A DNA stretch of 37,225 nucleotides from Pseudomonadota bacterium (GTDB taxonomy: Bacteria > Pseudomonadota > Gammaproteobacteria > Steroidobacterales > Steroidobacteraceae): contig JANXWS010000032.1 in NCBI GenBank assembly GCA_025351005.1, forward strand, positions 1 through 37,225. Reading direction: 5' to 3'. Shown piece after piece: positions 15,450-25,792 of the stretch. The position numbers were made by a program, and so were the translations under genes. The notes below the pieces were generated by a model, which was given only the letters and a program-made list of their open reading frames with translations, was not told where the DNA came from and did not search any database. Position 1 is the first letter of the stretch; each line of letters starts with the position of its first letter.

Positions 15450-17120
15450 TCACGGCCGCCGCCACAGGCTGCCGCGGGCATCGGCCTGCGCCAGTGTCGC
15501 GCCGGGAAAGTACCCGACGACGAGGCGCGCGTCCGCCTCGGCCGACTCGCTCATCAGCGTGATGACGCGGTCGCGGCCCGGGAAATTCTGGATCGCGTCC
15601 CAGCTGTAGAGCCCCCGCTGCGCCGTCACGAATACCACCCACTGACCGTCGGCCGGCGCCGGCGGAATCTGTGCGAGATGCTCCTGCTGGATCGCCTGAG
15701 CCTGCCAGAAGCGCAAGCCGGTCGCGAGCACGAGGCTCGCGACCGCCATGCCGCCCGCCCAGTCTCGCCACGCCCGGTCGCCGGCGCTGTCCGAGCCATG
15801 GCGCGCGATCATCGCCGCGGCGAGCAGCGGCAATGCAGCCCAGGCCGAGTGCAGGTAACGGTAACCCCATCCGTGGCCCTGGTCGAGCGGCACGAACCAA
15901 TAGAGGACGTAGGTCAGCAGCGCGGAAGCTGCGAACAGTGCGAGCGGTCCGCGCGCGCCGCGCAGGCCGCCGAACGACAGCAGCAGCAGCCCCGGCACGT
16001 TCCAGAGCCAGAGCTTCCAGGTCCCGGTCAGCCTGGCGAGCACGGTCTGGTACTGCGGCCACTCGAATATGTTGCTCAAGCGAGCGACCAGCAGGCCCCG
16101 AATGGCAACCGGCTGTGCATGGCCGGTGGCGGGCTGGATGTGCGCGACGAACGCCGGCCAGCCGGCACCGACCAGCAGGCCGATCGGCAGGTAGCCCGCC
16201 AGCAACGCCGCCACGGCCGGCCAGCGGGCGCGCTTAAGCAGCAGCCAGACGATCCAGGGTGCCGCGAACAGCAGGTGCGGCACCGGGTTGTGCAGCACCA
16301 GTGCGAGACCACCGACCAGCCCGGCCGCGAAGGCGCGCGCCGGCCGCGGATCGAGCAGCAGCAGCGCATACAGCAGGTTGGCCGCGAGGTGCGCCGGCAT
16401 CGAGTAGAACGACATGCCGTTGACCGCGAACACCGGTGAGCCAAGCGTGAACAGCAGCGCCCAGCCGGCGGCCTCGCACGTGCCGATGATCCGGACCGCG
16501 AGCGCGTGCACCAGCAGCACCGACGCCGCCGCCAGCAGCGGGTTCAACAGCCACGGCACTCCGGCCCACGCGAACGGCGTCAGCAGCAGGGCGAACCCCG
16601 GCCAGTACATCGACGCCGTCTCACCGGTCAGCGGATCGAGGGCCAGGAAATACCCCCGGAACGGCACCGGGATCATCCGGTCGAGCAGCTCGGGCTGCAG
16701 GAACCACGACAGCCGGCCCTGCGCGAACGCGTAGGCCTGGGCGAGCGGCGCAGACTCGTCCATCGCGAGCGCATGCGCGTGGTAGACGAAGCGTGCGCCG
16801 ATCGCCAGCACCAGAAACGTGCCGAGTGCCGTCGCGCCCGGTCGCTCGCCCAGCCACCGCGCCAGCCGGCCGCCCGACCGCCGCAGCCCCGGGCTGCACC
16901 AGACGAGCGCCACGATCGCCACGGCGAGCGCCGCGCCCCAGTTGTCGTAGAACGCGAACAGCCGGTCGAACATCGGGTGCGCGAGGCGGTCGCGGTGCGG
17001 CCAGCGCGCGAACCAGGTGGCAAGCCATGCGGCGGCGCTGATGGCGAGCGTCGCGAGCGCAAACAGGCTCGCCGGCCGCAGGCGCCGCGCGCTCCAGCGC
17101 CGCTCAGCATCGGAGTTCAT
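15450..17120 (-). CDS. GT-C-like integral-membrane glycosyltransferase
   Basis: The product is 556 aa with about ten or more hydrophobic segments. After the first segment an external loop contains HALAMDESAPLAQAYAF, where the Asp-Glu pair is typical of the first loop of GT-C enzymes (ArnT, PMT, GtrC-like) that use polyprenyl-phosphate sugars. MYWPGFALLLTPFAWAG and LHNPVPHLLFAAPW are further membrane blocks. A soluble C-terminal part (about 490-556) begins near GQWVVFVTAQRGLYSWDA. Transfer of a sugar from undecaprenyl phosphate to a periplasmic acceptor is inferred; acceptor and sugar are unknown. It begins 12 nt after secA on the same strand and precedes gtrA, so the three may share a transcript. 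Confidence 0.72.
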   Translation of the reverse strand: MNSDAERRWSARRLRPASLFALATLAISAAAWLATWFARWPHRDRLAHPMFDRLFAFYDNWGAALAVAIVALVWCSPGLRRSGGRLARWLGERPGATALGTFLVLAIGARFVYHAHALAMDESAPLAQAYAFAQGRLSWFLQPELLDRMIPVPFRGYFLALDPLTGETASMYWPGFALLLTPFAWAGVPWLLNPLLAAASVLLVHALAVRIIGTCEAAGWALLFTLGSPVFAVNGMSFYSMPAHLAANLLYALLLLDPRPARAFAAGLVGGLALVLHNPVPHLLFAAPWIVWLLLKRARWPAVAALLAGYLPIGLLVGAGWPAFVAHIQPATGHAQPVAIRGLLVARLSNIFEWPQYQTVLARLTGTWKLWLWNVPGLLLLSFGGLRGARGPLALFAASALLTYVLYWFVPLDQGHGWGYRYLHSAWAALPLLAAAMIARHGSDSAGDRAWRDWAGGMAVASLVLATGLRFWQAQAIQQEHLAQIPPAPADGQWVVFVTAQRGLYSWDAIQNFPGRDRVITLMSESAEADARLVVGYFPGATLAQADARGSLWRRP

Positions 17121-17132
17121 CGCGGTCCCGTC

Positions 17133-20321
<3,189 letters not shown>

Positions 20322-20374
20322 GGGTCAGGGTCCTTCGCGGGCCGGGGGTAACGGCTGCGCGGGAAAAGTCGCGC

Positions 20375-20380
20375 ATTGTA
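20375..20380 (-). promoter_or_regulatory. candidate -10 for secA
   Basis: TACAAT on the minus strand lies 54 nt before the secA start codon, within the 152-nt gap after the M23 gene. The upstream -35 region is not convincing. A GCGCG/CGCGC inverted repeat lies in the leader between it and secA. No terminator with a T-run separates the M23 gene from secA, so read-through is also possible. Confidence 0.3.
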
Positions 20381-20473
20381 CTAAGGAGCGCCCGCCATTA
20401 CCCGTGGCCCGGGCAGGCGTGTCCGGGAGGCCGGGGGGTGCCGGCCGGCAGGCTGTCGGTGGGGGTCCGGCCG

Positions 20474-21427
20474 CTAGCGCGCAGCGGTGAGCGGCGGCGG
20501 CGCGTTCCTGGTGATAAACGCCATCGGGTCGACCGGGGTACCGTCGCGGAGCACTTCGAAATGAACGTGCGGGCCGGTGGAGTGCCCGGTACTGCCGATC
20601 AGCGCCAGCGCCTGCCCCTTCTGCACGGTGTCACCGGTCTTCACGAGCACCTTCGAATTGTGGGCATAGCGGGTCACGTAGCCGTTGCTGTGGTCGACCT
20701 CGACCAGGTTGCCGTAGCCGAAGCGCTCGCCCGCCCAGGTCACGATGCCGGTCGCCACCGACAGCACGTCACCGCCGGCCTCGCCCGCGAAGTCGACGCC
20801 CGAGTGAAAGGTCGTGTAGCCGGTGAAGGGGTCGACGCGCTCGCCGAAGAACGACGAGATGAAGCCGGACGACACCGGCCGGCCCTGCGGGTGGACGTCG
20901 CGACGCAGCTCGCGCGTCAGGATCAAGTTCTCGAGGGCACCCAGCTGCCGCTCCCGGTCCGCCAGCTGGCCGGACAGGCGGTCGAGCATGTCGGTCAGCA
21001 CCGGCATGCTGGCGGGGATCCCGGTCGCGGCCGAGACGCCGGTGCCGCCGACGGGCGGCGTGACCGAGAAATTGAACTCGCCCTTGGTCAGGCCGGCCAT
21101 CTCGGTGAGGCGCCGGCCGAGCGCGTCGAGGCGAATCACGTGGGCATTCATCTGGCCCACCCGCATCGCCAGCGCGTCGACGTTTTCCTGCAGCGAATGC
21201 CGCGCGGCCTCGACGTCCTGGCGCTGGTGGACCAGCTCCGCCGTCCACCGCTCGAGCTGGGCGCCCGGCTGAGCTTCCGCCCAATGGGCACCGAGCAGCG
21301 ACCCGGCCGCGAACACGCCGCCGAGCAGCAGCAGCAGCACCGACAGGGCCGCCGTCAGGAACAGCGGCGAGCGCAGATCGAACTGCCGCGCCCGGCCCTG
21401 CTGGCGGCTGAAGACGATGATGTTCAA
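20474..21427 (-). CDS. M23-family (LytM-type) metalloendopeptidase, membrane-anchored
   Basis: The product is 317 aa and is a probable peptidoglycan endopeptidase, or an EnvC/NlpD-like amidase activator. It starts at TTG 21427 (MNIIVFSRQQGRARQFDL), where GGAG lies about 10 nt upstream; upstream in-frame sequence looks non-coding. One transmembrane segment (about 21-44, LFLTAALSVLLLLLGGVFAA) is followed by a helical, probably coiled-coil stretch (RWTAELVHQRQDVEAARHSL to ADRERQLGALENLI). The M23 domain (about 195-300) has zinc ligands in HSGVDFAGEAGGDVL (HxxxD) and HVHFEVLRDG (HxH), with GYGNLVEVDHSNGYVTRYAH between. The zinc ligands are complete, so it is probably catalytic rather than a degenerate activator. 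Its leader of more than 250 nt carries a c-di-GMP riboswitch, so expression probably responds to this second messenger. Confidence 0.93.
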   Translation of the reverse strand: MNIIVFSRQQGRARQFDLRSPLFLTAALSVLLLLLGGVFAAGSLLGAHWAEAQPGAQLERWTAELVHQRQDVEAARHSLQENVDALAMRVGQMNAHVIRLDALGRRLTEMAGLTKGEFNFSVTPPVGGTGVSAATGIPASMPVLTDMLDRLSGQLADRERQLGALENLILTRELRRDVHPQGRPVSSGFISSFFGERVDPFTGYTTFHSGVDFAGEAGGDVLSVATGIVTWAGERFGYGNLVEVDHSNGYVTRYAHNSKVLVKTGDTVQKGQALALIGSTGHSTGPHVHFEVLRDGTPVDPMAFITRNAPPPLTAAR

Positions 21428-21663
21428 GCCCGTCGCTCCACGCCGACCTCGATCCGGCCCACAGGGGCTCCGACTGACCGGCCGCCCGTACGGTACGGCC
21501 TGCGATCCCAACGACTTTGTCGGGAATGGAATGCCGGGGGCCCGGCGCCGTCCGCGGCCGCTGCGCCCGCTGCAATTGTTACCAGCGCCACCGTGGGCAC
21601 CCACCCGTCGTCCGGGCGGTCCATCGCGCCGGTATTTTCATCCGGCACCCGTCCGCCTCTCGT

Positions 21664-21681
21664 ACAGACAGTCGTGTCTGT
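21664..21681 (-). other. hairpin just 3' of the riboswitch aptamer
   Basis: ACAGACA (21664-21670) and TGTCTGT (21675-21681) form a perfect 7-bp stem with a 4-nt loop, three nucleotides beyond the aptamer in the minus-strand transcript. No T-run follows on the minus strand, so it is not a simple terminator. It overlaps the first codons of a possible small ORF starting at ATG 21684. It is a good candidate for part of the expression platform. Confidence 0.5.
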
Positions 21682-21684
21682 CAT

Positions 21685-21768
21685 GACTGGCAACCCCGCT
21701 GTCCTAGCTCGCGCCTTAGACCGGTGGCTTTGCGTCCCCGCCTTTCGACGGGTTTGCCCTTGTGCAGC
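21685..21768 (-). ncRNA. cyclic di-GMP-I riboswitch (GEMM-I class)
   Basis: Read on the minus strand, this segment matches the GEMM-I aptamer block by block. GGGCAAACC is at 21759-21751. The GAAA tetraloop lies in GTCGAAAGGC, and GGACGCAAAGCC follows. ACCGGTCTAAGG carries the tetraloop receptor CTAA, and GCTAGGACAGCGGGGTTGCC forms the second hairpin. The Vibrio cholerae Vc2 aptamer has the same blocks in the same order and spacing. It binds c-di-GMP and switches expression of the downstream gene, here the M23 endopeptidase starting about 257 nt later on the same strand. Whether it turns expression on or off cannot be read directly. Confidence 0.94.
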
Positions 21769-21775
21769 GCTTGGG

Positions 21776-21805
21776 ACTATGCAACAAAAACCCCCGACCG
21801 AACAA
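21776..21805 (-). promoter_or_regulatory. candidate promoter of the riboswitch-M23 transcript
   Basis: On the minus strand TTGTTC (21805-21800) and CATAGT (21781-21776) are separated by 18 nt. Transcription would start about 7 nt later, just before the aptamer. The -35 is only half consensus, but the position fits the 5' end expected for a riboswitch transcript. Confidence 0.4.
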
Positions 21806-21818
21806 CCACTCTCGGTCG
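21786..21818 (-). terminator. possible intrinsic terminator on the minus strand
   Basis: CGACCGA and TCGGTCG (plus positions 21795-21801 and 21812-21818) form a 7-bp stem with a 10-nt loop. On the minus strand this is followed by a G-run and TTTTT. It could end transcripts coming through from lpxC before the riboswitch transcript starts. It overlaps the promoter proposed for that transcript. The G-run between stem and T-run weakens the case. Confidence 0.35.
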
Positions 21819-21846
21819 ATTCTGCGACGTCCGTTCGGGTGCACAA

Positions 21847-22149
21847 ATGAGAAAACCAATTTCGGTCAGCGAGTTACTGGCCCAAGGCCGGTCGAAGCTC
21901 AAGCGCCTGCAAGAGGGCGCCGATACCGCCGGACGGACTCTTGCTGCACTGCAGCGCGCACTTCCGGCCGACCAGGCCGGGCACGTCTTCGGGGCGTCAG
22001 TCGACGAGGGGGGCGTGCTCACGGTGGTGGTCGACAGCGGTGCGTGCGCGACCAGGCTTCGTTACACGGTGCCGGAGGTCGTCGCGGCGCTGTCGGGCGA
22101 ACTTGGCGTCGTCATCACCCGCACGGTCGTACGGGTGCGCTCCCGCTAG
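21847..22149 (+). CDS. dciA: DciA-family protein (DUF721), putative replicative helicase loader
   Basis: The product is 100 aa. DUF721/DciA proteins interact with the replicative helicase DnaB and help to load it in bacteria lacking DnaC. The sequence has a basic N-terminal helix ([18 protein letters not shown]), a second helix ([20 protein letters not shown]) and the family strand-helix block [20 protein letters not shown], ending in a basic beta-strand ([11 protein letters not shown]). ATG 21847 was chosen because the family begins here and the upstream open frame runs antisense to the riboswitch. It sits between lpxC and the M23-secA genes, as known for Pseudomonas. Its stop codon overlaps the lpxC stop (CTAG) in convergent orientation. 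Confidence 0.82.
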   Translation: MRKPISVSELLAQGRSKLKRLQEGADTAGRTLAALQRALPADQAGHVFGASVDEGGVLTVVVDSGACATRLRYTVPEVVAALSGELGVVITRTVVRVRSR

Positions 22150-23060
22150 TGCCCGACGGCGGCCGCCGGGACATAGGAGATAGGCGCCTCGGCGCGGTCC
22201 CGGAAGGTCACCTCCTCCCAGGCCGATACGTCCGCTATCAGCGCCCGCAGCAGCCGGTTGTTGAGCGCGTGGCCCGATTTGTAGCCGCTGAACTCGCCGA
22301 TAAGGCTGTGGCCGAGCAGGTACAGGTCGCCGATGGCGTCCAGGATCTTGTGCTTGACGAACTCATCCTCGTACCGCAAGCCATCCTCGTTCAGCACCTT
22401 GAAGTCGTCGAGCACGATCGCATTGTCGAGCGTGCCGCCGAGGGCGAGATTCCGGGCGCGCAGCGTTTCCAGATCGCGCATGAAGCCGAACGTGCGTGCG
22501 CGGCTCACTTCACGCAGGAACGACGTCGTCGAGAAATCCATCGACGCGCGCTGCGAGTGGCGGCGAAAGATCGGGTGGTCGAACTCGATCTCGAAGTTGA
22601 CCTTGAAGCCGTTGAACGGATTGAAACGCGCCCATTTGTCGCCGTCGCGGACTTCAACCGGCTTGCGGATGCGGACGAACCGCTTCGCCACGTTCTGTTC
22701 CTCGATGCCCGCCGACTGCAGCAGGAACACGAACGGTGCGGCGCTGCCGTCCATGATCGGCACCTCGCCGGCGCTGACCTCGACGAAGGCGTTGTCGACG
22801 CCGAGCCCGGCGAACGCGGACAGCAGGTGCTCGACCGTCGACACCTTGACGTCACCGTTGACGAGCGTCGTGCCGAGCTGGGTGTCGCCGACATGCTCGG
22901 CGCGGGCCTCGATGTCGACCGGTTCGGGGAGGTCGACGCGGCGAAAGACGATGCCGGTGTTCGGGGCCGCCGGACGCAGCGTCATGTACACCTTCTGTCC
23001 GGAGTGCAGGCCGACGCCGGTCGCGCGGATCGTGTTCTTCAGGGTGCGCTGGTTCAGCAT
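22146..23060 (-). CDS. lpxC: UDP-3-O-acyl-N-acetylglucosamine deacetylase
   Basis: Zinc amidase for the committed step of lipid A synthesis. The product is 304 aa from ATG 23060 ([20 protein letters not shown]), against 305 in E. coli. Zinc ligands are His78 in [12 protein letters not shown], plus His237 and Asp241 in [14 protein letters not shown]. Catalytic Glu77 and His264 ([13 protein letters not shown]) are present, and [14 protein letters not shown] and [17 protein letters not shown] are conserved blocks. The frame is open 20 codons further upstream, but that part runs across a terminator-like hairpin and is non-coding. The gene follows ftsZ, as in the standard dcw order. No strong ribosome site precedes the ATG. 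The C terminus is short, which may matter for FtsH-type degradation. Confidence 0.97.
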   Translation of the reverse strand: MLNQRTLKNTIRATGVGLHSGQKVYMTLRPAAPNTGIVFRRVDLPEPVDIEARAEHVGDTQLGTTLVNGDVKVSTVEHLLSAFAGLGVDNAFVEVSAGEVPIMDGSAAPFVFLLQSAGIEEQNVAKRFVRIRKPVEVRDGDKWARFNPFNGFKVNFEIEFDHPIFRRHSQRASMDFSTTSFLREVSRARTFGFMRDLETLRARNLALGGTLDNAIVLDDFKVLNEDGLRYEDEFVKHKILDAIGDLYLLGHSLIGEFSGYKSGHALNNRLLRALIADVSAWEEVTFRDRAEAPISYVPAAAVGH

Positions 23061-23081
23061 TCGGTTATCGGCCGCAGTAAC

Positions 23082-23105
23082 GAAAAAGGCGGAGGCGAGC
23101 CTCCG
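23082..23105 (-). terminator. intrinsic terminator / attenuator in front of lpxC
   Basis: On the minus strand CGGAGG-CTCG-CCTCCG is followed by CCTTTTTCG, a compact stem with a 4-nt loop (up to 7 bp if the loop shrinks) and a T-run. It ends only about 22 nt before the lpxC ATG. It could end the dcw transcript after ftsZ, or act as an attenuator in the lpxC leader, because no room remains for a complete promoter between it and lpxC. Confidence 0.68.
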
Positions 23106-23118
23106 GCAGGGTCGGCGC

Positions 23119-23148
23119 ACCCTAGCACAGGCCGCAAAATCGCCACAA
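23119..23148 (-). promoter_or_regulatory. candidate lpxC promoter with extended -10
   Basis: On the minus strand TTGTGG (23148-23143) lies 18 nt from TAGGGT (23124-23119), which is preceded by TGC, giving an extended -10 pattern. Transcription would begin near 23112, directly before the terminator hairpin at 23082-23105. Confidence 0.4.
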
Positions 23149-23308
23149 GCCGCGCGGTCGTCAGATCCTGACGACAGGCAGGGCCGGGCCCCACCTCGTC
23201 CGGGGCCGGGCTCGTGCCCGGGCGTGCGGCGGCGCTGCGCTGCGCGCGCAGCCGGCCGCGTGCAAGCGCGTTAGATCGCCGCTCACCGCGCATCGGCCGC
23301 TCCCGCCC

Positions 23309-23333
23309 GCCCCGGGCGCGACCGCGCCGGGGC
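23309..23333 (-). other. GC-rich hairpin 17 nt after ftsZ
   Basis: GCCCCGGGCGCG and CGCGCCGGGGC (plus positions 23309-23320 and 23323-23333) pair over 11 bp with one bulged base and a 2-nt loop. No T-run follows on the minus strand. It could stabilise the 3' end of the ftsZ mRNA or cause pausing. The rest of the 289-nt ftsZ-lpxC gap, apart from the terminator and promoter listed, shows nothing clear. Confidence 0.4.
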
Positions 23334-23349
23334 CGACGCCGCCACCGGG

Positions 23350-24534
23350 TCAGTCCGCCTGGCGCCGCAGGAACGCCGGGATGTCGAGCATCTCGTCGCT
23401 GTCCGAGTCCGGGCGCAGGCCGTCGCCGACCGCTGATTTGCGCTGGATCGCCGGCCGCTCGAGCTCGCGATAGTCCGGTGCGGCCGCTGCACCGCTCGCC
23501 GCCCCGCGCCGCACCAGCTGCGGCCGGCCCGCGTCGCCGCGGTGCACGACCGGCGCCGCCACCATGACCCGTGGCGCGGACCGTCCGAGGCCGGTAGCAA
23601 CCACGGTGACGCGCAGTTCCTCCTGCATCTCCGGCTCGATCACGGTGCCGACGACGACGGTCGCGTCCTCGCTCGCAAACTGCTTGACCGTGTTGCCGAC
23701 TTCCTCGAACTCGCCGATCGACAGGTCCATGCCGGCCGTGACGTTGACGAGGATGCCCTGCGCTCCGGCCAGGTTGATGTCCTCGAGCAGCGGGCTCGAC
23801 ACGGCCATCTCGGCCGCCAGCCGGGCGCGCTCCTCGCCGGTCGCGCTGCCGGTCCCCATCATCGCCATGCCGGTCTCACTCATCACGGTGCGGACGTCGG
23901 CAAAGTCGACGTTGATCAGGCCCGGCCGCGTGATCAGCTCGGCGATGCCCTGCACCGCTCCCTGCAGCACGCCGTTTGCCGAGGTGAAGGCGTCCAGCAG
24001 TCGCGTCTTCGGCCCGAGCACCGACAGCAACTTCTGGTTCGGAATCGTGATCAGCGAATCGACGAACTTGGACAGCTCGCCGATGCCCTGCTCCGCGACC
24101 GCCATGCGCTTCGAGCCTTCCATCGTGAACGGCTTGGTGACGACCGCCACGGTCAGAATGCCGAGCTCCTTGGCGACCTGCGCGACCACCGGTGCCGCGC
24201 CGGTGCCGGTGCCGCCGCCCATGCCGGCGGTGATGAACAGCATGTCGCAGCCCTCGATCAGCTCGATGACCCGGTCGCGGTCCTCCATCGCCGCCTGCCG
24301 GCCGACCTCCGGATCGGAGCCTGCGCCGAGGCCCTTGGTGATGTTGGTGCCGATCTGCAGCGTCGTCTTCGCCTTCGACCTCTTCAGGACCTGCGAGTCG
24401 GTGTTGATGCAGACGAAGTCCACGCCTTCGATGCCGGCCTGCAGCATGTGGTCGACTGCGTTGCAGCCCGCGCCGCCTACGCCGAGCACCTTGATGACGG
24501 CGCTCTCGCTGTAGGCATCCATTAGTTCGAACAT
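23350..24534 (-). CDS. ftsZ: cell division GTPase FtsZ
   Basis: Tubulin-like GTPase forming the Z ring. The product is 394 aa. The N-terminal block IKVLGVGGAGCNAVDHM is intact, the tubulin signature GGGTGTGAAP is at 107-116, and the T7-loop region NVDFADVRTVMSETGMAMMG supplies the catalytic aspartate region. A variable linker (about 320-380) is followed by the conserved C-terminal peptide LDIPAFLRRQAD, which binds FtsA and ZapD. ATG 24534 has AAGGAG about 8 nt upstream, the best ribosome site in the cluster, fitting high FtsZ demand. It lies 22 nt after ftsA, whereas most other dcw junctions overlap. Confidence 0.98.
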   Translation of the reverse strand: MFELMDAYSESAVIKVLGVGGAGCNAVDHMLQAGIEGVDFVCINTDSQVLKRSKAKTTLQIGTNITKGLGAGSDPEVGRQAAMEDRDRVIELIEGCDMLFITAGMGGGTGTGAAPVVAQVAKELGILTVAVVTKPFTMEGSKRMAVAEQGIGELSKFVDSLITIPNQKLLSVLGPKTRLLDAFTSANGVLQGAVQGIAELITRPGLINVDFADVRTVMSETGMAMMGTGSATGEERARLAAEMAVSSPLLEDINLAGAQGILVNVTAGMDLSIGEFEEVGNTVKQFASEDATVVVGTVIEPEMQEELRVTVVATGLGRSAPRVMVAAPVVHRGDAGRPQLVRRGAASGAAAAPDYRELERPAIQRKSAVGDGLRPDSDSDEMLDIPAFLRRQAD

Positions 24535-24556
24535 GTTGCTCTCCTTGACGGGTGAA

Positions 24557-25792
24557 TCAGAAATAACCCTGGAACCACGATTTCATCCGCTCGACGACGT
24601 TCTGGACGTTGGCGCCGATCGGCCCGGCATCGGCCGCCAGCGGGGACTGGGCGCGCGCGTACAGCAGGAGCCCGACGCCGGTCGCCTGGATGGGATTGCG
24701 GACGACGTCGCCGAGCCCGCTGACGCCGTGCGGCATGCCAAGCCGGACCGGCATGTGGAAGACTTCCTCGGCCAGTTCGACCGCGCCCTCCATCTTGCTG
24801 CTGCCACCGGTGATGACGAGACCGGCGGCGATGGCTTCCTCGAACCCGGAGCGCCTGAGCTCGTCGCGAATCAGGTTGTAGAGTTCCTCGTAGCGCGGCT
24901 CGACGATCTCGGCGAGCGTCTGTCGGGCAAGGCGCCGCGGCGGCCGGTCGCCGACGCTCGGCACCTCGATCGTCTCGTCCGGGTTGGCGAGCTGCGATAG
25001 CGCGCAGGCGTAGCGGACCTTGATGTCCTCCGCGTACTGCGTCGGCGTGCGCATCGAGACCGCGATGTCGTTCGTGACCTGGTCGCCGGCGATCGGGATC
25101 ACGGCCGTGTGTCGGAGCGCGCCGCCGGAGAAGACGGCCAGGTCGGTCGTGCCGCCGCCGATGTCGACCAGGCACACGCCGAGGTCCTTCTCGTCGTCCG
25201 TCAGCACCGCATAGCTCGACGCCCACTGCTCGAGCACGATGTCCTCGACCTCGAGGCCGCAGCGCTGCACGCACTTGATGATGTTCTGCGCGGCGCTCTC
25301 GGCGCCCGTGACGATGTGCACGCGCGCCTCGAGCCGCACGCCGGACATGCCGATCGGGTCGCGAATCCCCTCCTGGTTGTCGATGATGAATTCCTGCGGG
25401 ATCACGTGCAGGATCCGCTGGTCGGCCGGCAGCGCAACCGCCTGCGCTGCGTCCATGACGCGCGCGATATCGCCGTTGGTGACTTCCTTGTCCTTGATCG
25501 CGACGATGCCGTGCGAATTGATGCTGCGGACGTGACTGCCGGCGATGCCGGTGTAGACGGCGTTGATCTCCACGCCCGCCATCAGTTCGGCCTGCTCGAC
25601 CGCGCGCTGTATCGACTGCACCGTCGAATCGATGTTGACGACCACGCCGCGCTTCAGTCCGCGCGACGGGTGTGAGCCGACGCCGATGATCTCGAGCTCG
25701 CCGTCCGGTTTCAGCTCGCCGACCAGCGCGACCACCTTGGACGTGCCGATGTCGAGGCCGACGATGAGGTGGCGATCCGTACGCTTAGACAT
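24557..25792 (-). CDS. ftsA: cell division protein FtsA
   Basis: Actin-like ATPase that tethers FtsZ to the membrane and recruits later divisome proteins. The product is 411 aa. Phosphate-1 motif LIVGLDIGTSKVVALVGE is at 9-26, phosphate-2 region VCLVDIGGGTTDLAVFSGG, and adenosine motif GLVITGGSSKMEGAVELA. The C-terminal amphipathic membrane-targeting helix is NVVERMKSWFQGYF. ATG 25792 overlaps the ftsQ stop by 8 nt. Length and all motifs are normal. Confidence 0.97.
   Translation of the reverse strand: MSKRTDRHLIVGLDIGTSKVVALVGELKPDGELEIIGVGSHPSRGLKRGVVVNIDSTVQSIQRAVEQAELMAGVEINAVYTGIAGSHVRSINSHGIVAIKDKEVTNGDIARVMDAAQAVALPADQRILHVIPQEFIIDNQEGIRDPIGMSGVRLEARVHIVTGAESAAQNIIKCVQRCGLEVEDIVLEQWASSYAVLTDDEKDLGVCLVDIGGGTTDLAVFSGGALRHTAVIPIAGDQVTNDIAVSMRTPTQYAEDIKVRYACALSQLANPDETIEVPSVGDRPPRRLARQTLAEIVEPRYEELYNLIRDELRRSGFEEAIAAGLVITGGSSKMEGAVELAEEVFHMPVRLGMPHGVSGLGDVVRNPIQATGVGLLLYARAQSPLAADAGPIGANVQNVVERMKSWFQGYF

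Noticed and set aside
20395-20473. GC-rich inverted repeats (CCGGCCGG) after the M23 gene as a terminator
   Set aside because: There is no T-run on the minus strand and several alternative pairings exist; ordinary GC-rich sequence explains them.
21428-21604. Longer M23 protein starting at 21604
   Set aside because: The added 59 residues are Gly/Arg/Pro-rich and precede a typical MNIIVFSR start with its own GGAG site, so they are probably leader RNA.
21517-21846. N-terminal extension of dciA in the same open frame
   Set aside because: The extension runs antisense to the c-di-GMP riboswitch and has no DUF721-like sequence; ATG 21847 gives a normal family start.
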